Made by a program: the position numbers and the translations under genes
Part shown: piece by piece, positions 32,001 to 41,965 of the stretch
How the letters are laid out: each line of letters begins with the position of its first letter
Numbering within the stretch: the stretch's first letter is position 1
Notes under the pieces: model-generated
The model's input: the letters and a program-made list of their open reading frames with translations, nothing else
Database searches by the model: none
What the model was told of the DNA's origin: nothing
From: Posidonia oceanica
Lineage: Eukaryota; Streptophyta; Magnoliopsida; Alismatales; Posidoniaceae
DNA length: 64,000 nt
NCBI GenBank assembly: GCA_037176725.1
Contig: JAZBRS010000020.1
Location: 83,956,001 to 84,020,000 of the forward strand
Reading direction: 5' to 3'

Positions 32001-33393
32001 GGTTTATCTTTCTTGAAAATGCCCCACATATTTCGACTGCCTTGCAAGAGTGGTGTCTTGACCTCCTCCGTATATTTTATTGGCTTGCGTGAGTGTGTCA
32101 AAGGTTGGTGCCTCCATATTGGTTGAGCTTGATGTACTCTTAGTACCTGTGCAGTTACTGGCTCTTGGTGTAGTGCTGGCTGTGGCACTTGGTGCAGTGC
32201 CGGCTGGACTGGAGTTTGCCACAGGCTTGAGATAGGTTGTGGTTGCCTCCATTGTTGCTTTTTATTGCCATAATGGGTGTTGCATCTTCCTTGAATTTGA
32301 TGAACTGTGGTTTGATCGATGTCATCTTCAATATCATCTTCAATTGGTTGTGGTTCTTCAAGTTCATGGATATTCTCCCAGATTGATGCCCCCACCTCAT
32401 ATAATGCGAAAATGGATGGGCAGTAGGCATTGGCTAGTCCTCTCTTCTTTGGTCCTGTGGTGTTTGCTATCAGCTTTTGGACCATTTGTCTCTCTGGGAT
32501 TTCTAGCCCTGATCTCGCAGCCATGTCTCTCCACTGATTGGCATAAGTGAACCAGTCTTCGCTAGGTTCCATCATTTCGTTTGTCAAGTCGAGGAAGGTT
32601 GGCTTGGGCTTTACCTTATACTAGTACTTGAGTAGGAAGCTTTCTTGAATTTGCTTGAAGCTGTTCAATTCTTCCTTGCTCAGTGATATGAACCACTCCA
32701 TGGGCTCGCCCTCAACGAAATAGAAGAACAAGTGGATAAGGAGCACTAAGTCATGGCAGTAAGGTGTGGCCTCCATCTAGAATCTCATGATGTGGCTTTG
32801 TGGATTTGTGGTTCCAACAAATCTGGGCATCTTTGGATACTTGAAGCCCAGAGGTTGCCGAAAAGGAGGGAACTTGCCCATATCGAAGGAAGGTGGAGCT
32901 TGAGTGTGAACTCCTAGTGCACTGAGCATCTTGCTCATTTCTGCCAAGTCGATGCTGCCTATCTGAGCTACTTGAGCATTTGAATTTGTAGCCTGAGGGA
33001 ACTGTTCTGGTTGACTGGAGAATAGTGGGTTGACTCGTCCTTTATACTGGCCATGTGGCTGCTACTATGATTGCTCAAAGAACAAAGGATGGCCCCTTGT
33101 TCAGAATATTCCATTGGGGTCGTTTCTCTGCCCCTGGTGTTCGGCGGCGCATTTTCGAGCTGTCCCTGGTATAGACCTTCAGGGATGTGGTTTGCAACGG
33201 GCCTTTGTAGTCCTTCACCAGGGTGGTATTGACCATGATGGAGATCATGCTGACTTGATATGCCCATTGGGCCAGGTTGGTTGGTGTTGCTGTAAAGGAA
33301 GCGACACATGGCTTGATATTGGATCGAGTCAGGATCCATTTTATCTCCAGTGGTTGGATGGAATATCTTCATGCTAGGTTCCTCCTCAGGCAC
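31190..33393 (-). pseudogene. E3 gag with a long proline/glutamate repeat tail
   Basis: On the minus strand the sequence encodes a gag core (PMEWFISLSKEELNSFKQIQ, then [13 protein letters not shown], about 32530-32720) like PF03732 of the Tat/Athila groups. At least two TAG stops interrupt it (about 32625 and 32780). The frame 32587-31574 then continues through an acidic linker ([16 protein letters not shown]) and a Q/P/H-rich segment into tandem 22-residue repeats rich in PMPVPEPEP and ALELEQE. I see no zinc knuckle. Gag would package RNA. The repeat tail is unusual, and the frame stays open across it. The copy is old and probably not expressed. Confidence 0.7.
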
Positions 33394-34985
33394 GTTATCT
33401 GCGTCTCAGTGATTGCTGTTAAGCTCAGGGTATTCAACTTTGAATTCAGACATGCATTTCAGCTTTAAATCTGACTTAAGCTTCTATAAAACGTAAGACG
33501 CCTAATATCCTGCGTCTAACATTCCTCTGTTGGTCGTTATACGCTACATATGGCACGTCCAACGTTGGCCGCAGATATTCAGGCGTACAACACCCTCAGC
33601 AGTATTCCTCAGTTTTTTTCTGTCTTCTTTTTCTTCTCTTTTCCTTTTTTTTTTTTTGCTTTTTTTTTCTTTCTTTCTTTTCTTTTTATTTTTCTTTTCT
33701 TTTATATAAAGGAAAGGTTACAAGTGCTTACAATGAAAAAAGGAAAATTACAAAATTTAGTAATTTAATACAGGTTCCTAAAAAGTAAAAATTGAATATA
33801 AAATTGCTATTGTCCTGTTTATGGTTTTTCAAATGTTTTACCCTGCAAATAATCCACCACAGAAAAGCTAGAAAATAAACATCCAAGCAAAGAATGCGTT
33901 AGACGCGGTATCTACAACGTCCAACGTTAGACGCAGAGATTCCAGCGGCTAACACCCAGTTACAGAGAACTGCACAGAAATACTTTCAGACAGCGATTTA
34001 AAATTTTGATTTATGTTTTCACTTTGAGATTAGTGTCTTAAATTTGCGTAGCTCTCAGGATACCTTAAGGCTTAGGTATGGCTTTCTTTTTCTTTTCAGG
34101 GATTTCTATGGATCCTCACAAAATGGGTAAATATTTTTTTTGGTACTACCCCTTACCTCAACTCTTGAGGATGTTAGGGGGAGCCTAAGCACACTTAGGT
34201 CCCTACCCCGTAGAGGTAGAGCCCAGCGTACTCAGGATTGATCGGGTGACTCGCGTATCAACACAACAAACACAAACAAACCACCGAAGGGGGGGAAGAA
34301 TGCAAATCTAGACTTGGGATTCTAACTTACTTCCACACGGAGTAAGGGAAAGAAGAGTGCCCCTTGTGAAAGCAAGTGACAACACAAACACCTCTCTTAA
34401 GTCCTTTGCAACAGAGGTGCTCAGGATTTAAGTGGTTATTTTGTGTAATCCAAGAAAAGACACAATCAAATTAGTTCCCTAAATAGTGCCATGCAAGTCA
34501 AATAGAAAGATTCGATTTTTATTTGGTTTTTTTTTGTAAAGCACCCAAAGAAAATGAGGTTCCGGTCCCTACGGCAAAGCCGATCACCTCACACCTCAGT
34601 CTTTGGGCCAGTTATGAAAAGAGAACAAAGAAAAATGTTAAAATAGATAGGTTTTTGTTTAGTAGTCGTTAGATGCAGATATTGGGGCATCCAATGTTAG
34701 ACGTGCCAGATCACGCGTATAACATACTGACAGAGTTTTTTACAAAAAATCAGTGGCTTTTACGAACCACCTCCACTCCCGAGAATCCCAGAGAAAAGGG
34801 GAGGTGGTTTCAGTTATTTGGACTAAAAAAAAATGAGAAAGGGTTACGACGCCTCAAAACACTATGAGGAATTTCACCGCTACCTTAAAACTTATGAAAA
34901 AAACTAACAAAAAACTAGAAATGAAGATAACAAGGAAGAAGAAGAAGAAAGAGATTACTCACCTTGCACGGGGGCACTTCTAGCC
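33394..34985 (-). other. E3 leader between primer site and gag
   Basis: No gene. It contains pyrimidine runs on plus (33600-33710), several GTTAGACGC-type motifs, and a block at 34141-34260 (TTGAGGATGTTAGGGGGAGC; GTAGAGCCCAGCG) that looks like structured leader RNA. Short frames do not resemble proteins. Confidence 0.45.
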
Positions 34986-35003
34986 GTCCCACCGTGATCG
35001 CCA
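34986..35003 (-). other. Possible primer-binding site of E3
   Basis: Read on minus, TGGCGATCACGGTGGGAC begins three bases after the CACA that ends the LTR. It starts with TGGCGA as a tRNA-primed site should, but I cannot match the rest to a specific tRNA from memory. Confidence 0.5.
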
Positions 35004-35006
35004 ATC

Positions 35007-36210
35007 TGTGGATATGGGGTTTTGGAGGAGAAGAGGCTTGTTTCATGTCTATTCGCTCTATCTCGGGGTCCCCTTTTTGTATCCAACTCTGTCACTCCAC
35101 AGGTGATGGAATTGGTGTGATCGCCACTCTCGGTTTGCTTTCACTGGCCCTCGAGATGCCTTGGGAGATGTGATATGAGTGCGGGTTCAGCTACCTTGGG
35201 ACAACGCCTGCATTGCCCAAGGGTGCCCGTGCTTGGTGAGTTTCTTCTTCTTCTTCCTTCTAAAACAGATTTAAAGAGGCGGATTAGATATTGTGTAGTA
35301 AGTGATCTAAGGTAAATAAAAATGACATAAAATAAACAACGAGAAACACTTACCCGAGGGGTTTTATCCCCCCGGTTGCAACTATGAATGAATGCCTAGC
35401 TACAACAATATATGAAATGAAATATGATATGCAAACTATTAAAAAGAAAACCCCCTTTTGATATGGGTGGTATGCAATAGAATGCAAGACAGCATTGGCG
35501 TGGTTGGAGATGGAAGAAGACTTAAGCTCTTTCAAAACTCTATCAATATAATTTCTCTCAAGATTCTAGCTCAAAACACTAATTTCCGACCCTAAAACAT
35601 CCAGCCCAATTTCTCATTGATTTTCCCCCCACCTAATTTTTGTGACCCCCTTTTCTCTCCCCAAACCTAATTTTTGTCACCCCTTGACCCTGTAGGGGTA
35701 CCCCTGCTTTTATAGAAGCAAGGGAGGAACAAATATGGATATAAAAGCCAAGTCAGCAAAATTTCCTGTTTCAGAAGTGTTATATGCTGGAACCACTGCG
35801 CATAACGTTATACACTGTATAACGACCTCCAAGGCATAGCTTCCAGGATAAAGGAATATTCCCCAATTAAAACTGGATTAAGTGTCATTAAACAGGTTTT
35901 AACTGCCTTGACTGGTCAACAGAGTCTAAATAAGGCAAAAAATAGAATTTGTATTTGGCCAAATAAGGAAGTTTGTGGCTGGCACTGGGCTTCCACGTTA
36001 GACACTGGAAAACCAGCGGCCAACGTTAGACGTTGGAAAACCAGTGGCCAACGTTATCTGCTGGAAAACCAGCAGCCAATGCCCCAGACTGGCAATTGAG
36101 CTTTTGGAGAGTACTTAAGCTGAGCAAATTGCTTCTAATGATGAGTGGTGCATGATTTAGTGCAGTGGTACCTAAAAATGCAAGGGGAGTGCCAAAACGA
36201 GGTATCTACA
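35007..36210 (-). repeat. E3 5' LTR (1.2 kb)
   Basis: Minus strand from TGTAGATACC at 36210 to ...CCACA at 35007. It carries hairpins: CGTTATA 35806-35812 with TATAACG 35818-35824, and three CTGGAAAACCAG-type units between 35999 and 36075, the last with a 6-bp stem (TGCTGG/CCAGCA). A 5-bp duplication partner of CTTAA (36211-36215) was not found, because the other end of E3 is missing. Confidence 0.7.
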
Positions 36211-36237
36211 CTTAACTAAGTTGCTGATTTTCTGCAG

Positions 36238-36694
36238 GGTTTTGAGGAGGTCTTCAAGGCCTTCTATGACGATATGAGGGCGAAAGAGGTAATAACTTTA
36301 AACTGTATTACTGCTCTTTACTGGTTCTGACACCCTTTTCTCTGCAGGTAGCGAGGTGGCGGGTGGGCATGGAGGTTTGCTTTTAATTTGCTTATGATAG
36401 TGTCAAATTATAACTGCCATTTCCTGTTCTAACTTGCTCTTGTTTTTTGCTTCCCAGGGTGGAGTTCCTGCTAGGGAGATGAACATGTCTAGCAGCGAGG
36501 AGTTTACTGTGGATCATGAGGAGGAGGACAGGTCCGGTGGCGAGGACATTGGCACCTCCACTCCTGCTGCCTTGCGGGCTTGTGGTGCTAGGATTTCCAG
36601 GAGATTGACACGGAAGGTGGCCTGCACTACAGCTGAGACGGTGCAGAGGCAGGATCCCGACTCTGACGAGGAGTACAACGCGTGGGAGGAGTAG
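36238..36694 (+). CDS. 3' part of an uncharacterised spliced gene antisense to E2
   Basis: Three exon-like blocks in one frame: 36238-36288 (GFEEVFKAFYDDMRAKE), 36348-36374 (VARWRVGME) and 36458-36694 (GGVPAREMN to DSDEEYNAWEE-stop). Each is flanked by CAG or CCAG on the left and GTAATA or GTTTGC on the right, and all junctions are phase 0. No stop or shift interrupts them, unlike neighbouring genes. The product ends in an acidic/serine stretch (SSSEEFTVDHEEED), a basic RRLTRK patch and an acidic tail. I do not recognise the family. The 5' part is cut by E3, which sits in the upstream intron 27 bases before the first acceptor. It could be a second gene captured by E2, or part of the same captured locus as the PMD gene. 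Confidence 0.55.
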
Positions 36695-37130
36695 GGGGAC
36701 CAGAAGATAGCATTCTTTTTGTTTAATTCAAGCCAAATCTAAAAGAACTTGAGAAACTTGTAATGCTTGAATTTTGGATAAATATGCCCAATATATGCAA
36801 ATTTTGCCAAAAAATTCCCTGGTGTGTGCCTGAATGTTTGTTACATGTTCTGGAATGTTTTTTGATATTTACACAGGTTTTTCACAGGCATTTGGATGAT
36901 TTGGTGCCATTTGGAGCCATACAGACAGTTCTAAGCTTTCTGTTTGAAAACTGCACTTCGCGCCGATATTCCGCGCGGTTGGTTCCGCTTGGACATACCG
37001 CTGTCATTCTGCGTCTGGAATATGCAACCAGATGTACCGCTTGGCTCCATCGCCATTATGATACGATAATTGTTTCCGACTGGAAAGTTTGCCCAGTAGT
37101 CTACTGACAGGAACCCATTCGTTGCAGGCT
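36695..37130 (+). other. Spacer between the two antisense genes of E2
   Basis: AT-rich with TTTTTTGATATTTACACAGG-like words. It contains CTGCACTTCGCGCCGATATT at about 36952, whose near-copy lies after the PMD gene at about 38945. A TTGCAG acceptor-like site at 37125-37130 opens the next exon-like block. Confidence 0.45.
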
Positions 37131-38876
37131 CTGCTCACGAGGCTGCCTTGCTTCCTTCTTCTTCCCGCTACGTGATGCTTCTACTGGCACTACCTGTGTT
37201 GGCTCTGCATTGCCGTGGCTTCTTCTTGGCTGCTCCTTGGTTGCTCCTTCTTGGTGGTCACGGTGCTTCCACCGGATCCAAAGCCGGCCGACCATGGTGA
37301 GTGCTGCCATTTTTGCCATTCTTGATTTGTTGGCTAGATCTGTGCTTGCTCAAACCTTGTTCATGGTTCTTCAAGCTTTTTATAGAGGTCTCATGTTTTC
37401 TTCCCTCTTGGCAGGGATATCCCACCATGGTGACACCTGTTGGCTGCTCCGATGTTCTGCGGGCATGGATTGGCACACTCATTGTTGAAGACTGTGAGAG
37501 ACTGCTGTCATGGTGCATTTCAACGAAGCTTCTGAGCATTGTCAATGTGGAAGTGAGCCGATATTTGCTGTGTGCCACTGCCTGGTTCTGGAAGCTGCCT
37601 TATCACATCTTCTGCTTTGGACAGGTGGAAATGACTCCTACCTTGGAGGAAGTGAGGTGGATCTGTAGCTTGTCAAGGCTGCAGGGGCCTGCAATCTTCA
37701 TGCGGCGTGATGGCTATCTGTCCGTACTAAACCTGTTGACTGGACTTCGGTCTGGTGACTGCGACCGCCACCTGGTTTGCAGAGATGGTGACTCACCAAT
37801 GCTTCATCTAGAGTACTTCGACGAAGTGTCATAGAAGTGTGCCGTGCTAGGCGATGACCTGTGGCTCCGCGGATTCGTCGTTCGCTTTCTGGGGGAGCTG
37901 GTTTTTAGTCATGGTAGAATGACTATCGCCATCGAGGTGGCAGAGATTGCTTTAGCTGTGGTGACTAGGTAGATAGATCTGGCCCCTGTCATTCTAGCTG
38001 AGACATATCGGGCCTTGGATCGCGCTTTGCGGCGTTGCCGGCACTTCTATGGCTGTGGTGCCCTGATTCAGGTGATAAGCTGCTACCCCTGTTTACTGTT
38101 TACTACTTTGCAACTGTTCTGCTCAGCTGACTCTGTTTTCCAACAGGTTTGGCTTGCTACGCATATAGGGGTAGAGATCATGCATCCTCAATGCTCTGCT
38201 TTCGATGCATACTACTGCAGTGGTCACTCCCGGACTATCTCTTGTGTCCGTGATGTCCACTGTGTGCTGGAGACCCTGACCGAGGATTTAGTGACCTAGC
38301 ACATCATTCCTACCGATACGGAGCCCTTCACTGTTTTCTTCAACGATAGTGACATGCGGCTGATTGTTCTCCCTAGGTTTACTGGAGGTGTGGACTACCA
38401 TCCTATCTGGGTGATGCGGCAATTTGGCTACTGCTAGGATGTATTCGAATAAGACCCGATGCCAGCCTTCTATCAGCAATATCCAATTGGCTCTACTATG
38501 ATGACCACTGAGCTGGCTCGCATGCTGCATCGCTGCATCTACTCAATCGGATCCCTATGATGAAGGGTTCTGGCTCACTGCAGAGTATGAGAATCACATC
38601 GACGAGACTTGGCCTATCCGCGAGGTTCCACCTGGCGCTCTCTTATTCCCAGGTGCCGGGAGCTCCTTGGGGCGCACCCCGGGTTCTGATGTCTAAAAGG
38701 CTGTACTTGCTTGGTCCATATTGGCTGAGCCTGTAACAACTGAGTCTGTAACAACTAAGTCTGTACCAACTGAATCTGTAACAACTGAGTCTATACCAAC
38801 TAAGTCTGTACCAACTGAGTCTGTAATGGAATACATGCAGAAACTTGGCTTTGTCACACTTGCTTGCCTGTTCTGA
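37131..38876 (+). pseudogene. Intron-containing PMD/DUF7745-like gene antisense to E2, decayed
   Basis: Homologous to the E1 PMD gene along its length. A 5' exon-like block 37131-37296 ends in ATG. Intron 1 is 37297-37414 (GTGAGTGC...TTGGCAG), exon 37415-38071, intron 2 is 38072-38146 (GTGATAAG...CCAACAG, 75 bases), exon 38147 onward. Stops: TAG replacing a Glu codon at about 37831, TAG for CAG at about 37969, TAG for TGG at about 38296, TAG for CAG near 38436, a TAA near 38450 and a frameshift near 38560. The E1-like end is a TAA at 38694, probably from CAA, after which the frame continues to 38876 through seven 15-base units encoding V-T-T-E-S-like pentapeptides. Key blocks kept: TPTLEEVRWIC, IFMRRDGY, ILAETYRALDRA, YGCGALIQ. 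It lies on the strand opposite to E2 gag-pol. Confidence 0.8.
38729..38826 (+). repeat. 15-bp tandem repeat at the end of the PMD pseudogene
   Basis: Seven units of CTGAGTCTGTAACAA with variation (CTAAGTCTGTACCAA). The period preserves reading frame and would encode a Thr/Ser/Val/Glu-rich tail. On the minus strand it yields a false RLSWYRLSCY repeat. Confidence 0.85.
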
Positions 38877-40165
38877 GTGCATGTTGCTTGGTTTGTCTCA
38901 ATGCATACATAGGCAACTGTCTACCTGCAGAAATTGTAAAATCTGCACTCCGCGCCGATATTCTGCACCTGCATCTGTCGCTGACCATGGTTGCTCTTCT
39001 GGCCCACTGACTCTATGCATCTGGATGTGGCGCTTTCTTCTGTCGTCATGTTTAGATGATGCCTAGGGGCGCTGGCTCCTGGCGTCTGGGCCAAAATCAG
39101 GGCTTTTGTAGCCTTGCTGCTCTTCCAAGGTGGTGTGGGTATGATCCTCCACTCCAGGATGGTCGCTGAAAGGTACTGAGTGTTCAGAAAGTAGTTTCCA
39201 TGCTACCGTCAGCAATACTGACCCAGTGGTTGCCCGGTAGGCGACCAACATGCCTCCGGCGAAGGATCGATCAGCCTTGCAGAGTCGAGAAGACAAGAGG
39301 GATGCTTATTGCTAAGAATGCAAGCATGATTAATGCGATTTGTAATGCCCTCAGTTTTGAAAATGCTTTCGATGCCTGCTTAGGGGAAAGGGGTGTCTTC
39401 GACTCACGAGACCCTACCTAGACTCCCAGCCTGTAGGTGGCTCTCAGTTATGTGCAGCGTTGCGCCGAGGGTGTGTGTGCTGGGTGGTGGTGGAACAGGC
39501 TTCATGCCAAACTCACTAGACCCTACACCCGCTCTTTTGCGGTTCAAATTCTTTTCTCCCTCTCAAGCGTATAGGTTTGCTCTATCCCCGGGTTGGAGGT
39601 ATAAGGGCGCCTGGTGTGGTGCAATGAAGCTACTACATGTTAGGGGTGGCTAGCTCCTATGTGGATTCTGTGGGCTTTCAGGCGCTAGCTTCGACTCCTC
39701 TCCAAGGTCAGTCGTAGGGATAGAGTTAGTCTGTTTGCCTCTCTCATGGGCCGACTTCTATCTACGCCATCTATCTTCTGTATTTTTATTGCCCCAGTGC
39801 TAGTCTTGGCTCACATTCTCGCTCACAACCTAACATTTTATCTCCCTCTTGGAGGTGTAGGTTCTAGGAGGAGTTTGGTCATTTCGCATTGCTCACAATG
39901 GATGGTGGCTCCCTCACTATGCTAGGACATCTAAGTAGTGTCAACTGAGGAAGAACGAACTCTTTCCATAGCAGGCAAGCTAGTCCGATTTTCATCATCG
40001 GGTAGATGTTGGCGATGCATGCAAATGCTGTTTACTTATGCTCTATTCATGTGCTAAAGTGCAGGAATAAAGTAAACATGCATGCAGATGTGGGGATGCA
40101 GAGGGAGGAATGTATGTAGAAATGTAGAGGAAGAAGACTTTGCAAGGCAAGGATACGAGCCTCGG
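38877..40165 (-). other. E2 linker between integrase and the antisense genes
   Basis: No gene. About 40010-39880 (minus) matches E1 12870-13030, and near 39370 matches E1 13560-13640, showing shared ancestry of the post-pol region. Beyond that the two elements differ, because the PMD segment is in opposite orientation. Confidence 0.6.
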
Positions 40166-41300
40166 TCACTGGTAGTACTTCTTCAGGTAGCATGTATTGA
40201 CATGCTCTGACAACTCTTTCTGATCCATATCTTGTAAGACAACCGCGCCTCCAGAGAAGACTCGTTTGATAATGAACGGGCCACGCCAGTTGGGTCGGAA
40301 TTTACCTCGACCATCAGGGAGGTGGATGGCTCGCAAAACCAGGTTGCCGAGTGCAAAGCTTCAAGGCCTGACTTTCTTCTGATAGGACCTGGCCATCCAC
40401 TTTTGATAGCACTGAGCGTGATGCAGGGCTTGTAACCTGCGCTCATCAATCAGGTTCAACTGTATGCAGCGGTCTTCGACCCACTCTGCTTCTTCCAGCT
40501 CTTCTTCTCGCAGGATCTGGAATGAGGGGATCTCTACTTCAATGGGTAGGACAGCCTCCACGGCATAAGTGAGTGAATAAGGGGTTGCCCCTGTTGAGGT
40601 CCAAACTGATGTTCTATAGGCCCAAAGCGCATACGGAAGTTTGTCGTGCCAATCCTTGTGAGTTTCTGTCATCTTCTTCAAGATCTTTACCAGATTCTTG
40701 TTGGCTGACTCAACTGCCCCGTTCATCTGTGGCTGGTGCGGCGAGGATCTGTGGTGCTTGACTTTGTAGCTGGGTAGATATTCCTCGAGCCTCTTGGCAA
40801 TGAAGTTGGCACCGTTATCAGATATGATAGCGTGTGGGGCCCTATATCTGGCAATGATGTTGTTCCTGATGAACTTCTCTATTGCTGCGACCGTGACTGT
40901 TTTGTACGAGGCTGCTTCTACCCATTTGGTGAAGTAATCAATCGCTACCAGGATATAGCGGTGGCCGTTGGAGGTTGTAGGATGTACGGCTCTGATGATG
41001 TCCATTCCCCAGGCCGAGAAGGGTCAGGGTGCTGACATGCTGTGCAATTGCTACAGAGGTGCATGTATAAAATTCCCATGGATTTGGTAGCTGTGGCATC
41101 TGCGCACAAACTGATAGCAATCTGCCTCCATGGTTGATCAGAAGTAGCCTTGCAACATGATCTTCTTGGTGAGGAGCACTCCGCTCATATGCGGGCCGCA
41201 TGATCTTGCATGAACCTGAAGCATCAGTGTATCTGCTTCCTTCTTGTGTACGCAGCGTAAGAGCATTTGGTTGTAGGACCTTCTGTAGAGGTGTCCTGCT
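40166..41300 (-). pseudogene. E2 integrase
   Basis: Zinc-binding region about 41260-41080 (H-KKEADTLMLQVH, then C-x5-C-H), with a TAG at the 41138 frame end. The catalytic core frame is 41005-40361: AIDYFTKWVEA (first Asp), ISDNGANF (second Asp), then HQPQMNGAVESANK with the catalytic Glu, spaced as in DDE integrases. It continues into a GPY/F-like tail and ends with CYLKKYYQ-stop at 40166. It would insert element cDNA into chromosomes. Frame breaks near 41080 and 40361 make this copy inactive. Confidence 0.88.
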
Positions 41301-41469
41301 CCTATGACATATTTGGATGCCAAGCGTGCCATAGTCTTTCTGTCTACTACTGAGGTTCTAGATGGGAGGCTGTCGGATTTTAGGAAGGACTTGATATCAT
41401 GGTACCATGGTAGTTCCTCCATTGAATCTGCTTCTTCGATGCTCATGCAGTGTGCAGGCTGTTCTACAC

Positions 41470-41965
41470 GGGTAACTGATACATCTACTGCATGGTCCTC
41501 TAGTATGGAAAGCCAGGATGCTAGGGTTGCTAATGCGTCTGCATATGCGTTCTTGGCACTGTTCATGAAGGTGAAGCAGGTTTCTTCGAATCCTTTGATG
41601 AGCTTCAGCAGGTATTCATGGTAGGGCACCATCTTTGGGTCCTTCGTCTTCCAATTGCCATTAACTTGGGAGAAGACCAACATGGCGTCTCCGTGCACAT
41701 GCAATTTCTTCACGTCATGCTCAAGTGCGAGTTGGAGTCCCAGGATGCAGGCTTCGTACTCCGCCTCATTGTTGGTGCAGGGGAAGGTCATCTTCCTGGC
41801 GAATGGGATCAGTTGTCCCTGCAGCGTTGCTAGAACCGCACCGATGCCTCTACCTCTTTTGTTGACTACGCCATCGAAGTACATGTGCCATTGTAGCTCG
41901 TCTTCGGGATCCTTCTGCTTGGAATCCTCCATGGCAAATAAGATGTCTTTGTCATGAAACTGCAT
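41470..41965 (-). pseudogene. E2 second RNase H (archaeal-type position)
   Basis: The frame contains MYFDGVVNKRGRGIGAVL (first Asp), PCTNNEAEYEA (Glu), HVHGDAMLVFSQVNG (second Asp) and NAYADALATLAS (final Asp). These are the four catalytic acids of RNase H, which removes RNA from RNA-DNA hybrids. A separate degraded RNase H lies upstream (about 42180-42400), so E2 has the dual arrangement typical of the Tat group. This part of the frame is intact through 41138. Confidence 0.85.

Larger units (their letters stand above)
29345..36210 (-). mobile_element. E3: truncated minus-strand LTR element with gag only
   Basis: The 5' LTR is 35007-36210 and starts TGTAGATACC on the minus strand, where it enters CTTAA of the host. 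A gag pseudogene follows at 31190-33393. Motifs of the GTTAGACGC / CGTTATACG type recur in its LTR, leader and downstream part (29353-29470, 33490-33580, 33895-33960, 34668-34720, 35790-36070), which ties the stretch together. No protease, RT or integrase is seen in the downstream 1.8 kb, and I cannot find a second LTR. It is therefore either a gag-only (TR-GAG-like) element that lost its 3' LTR or a deleted one. Confidence 0.65.

Noticed and set aside
31170..32126. 318-residue glycine-serine frame on the plus strand
   Set aside because: Shadow of the 66-bp repeat; the minus frame is continuous with a real gag domain.
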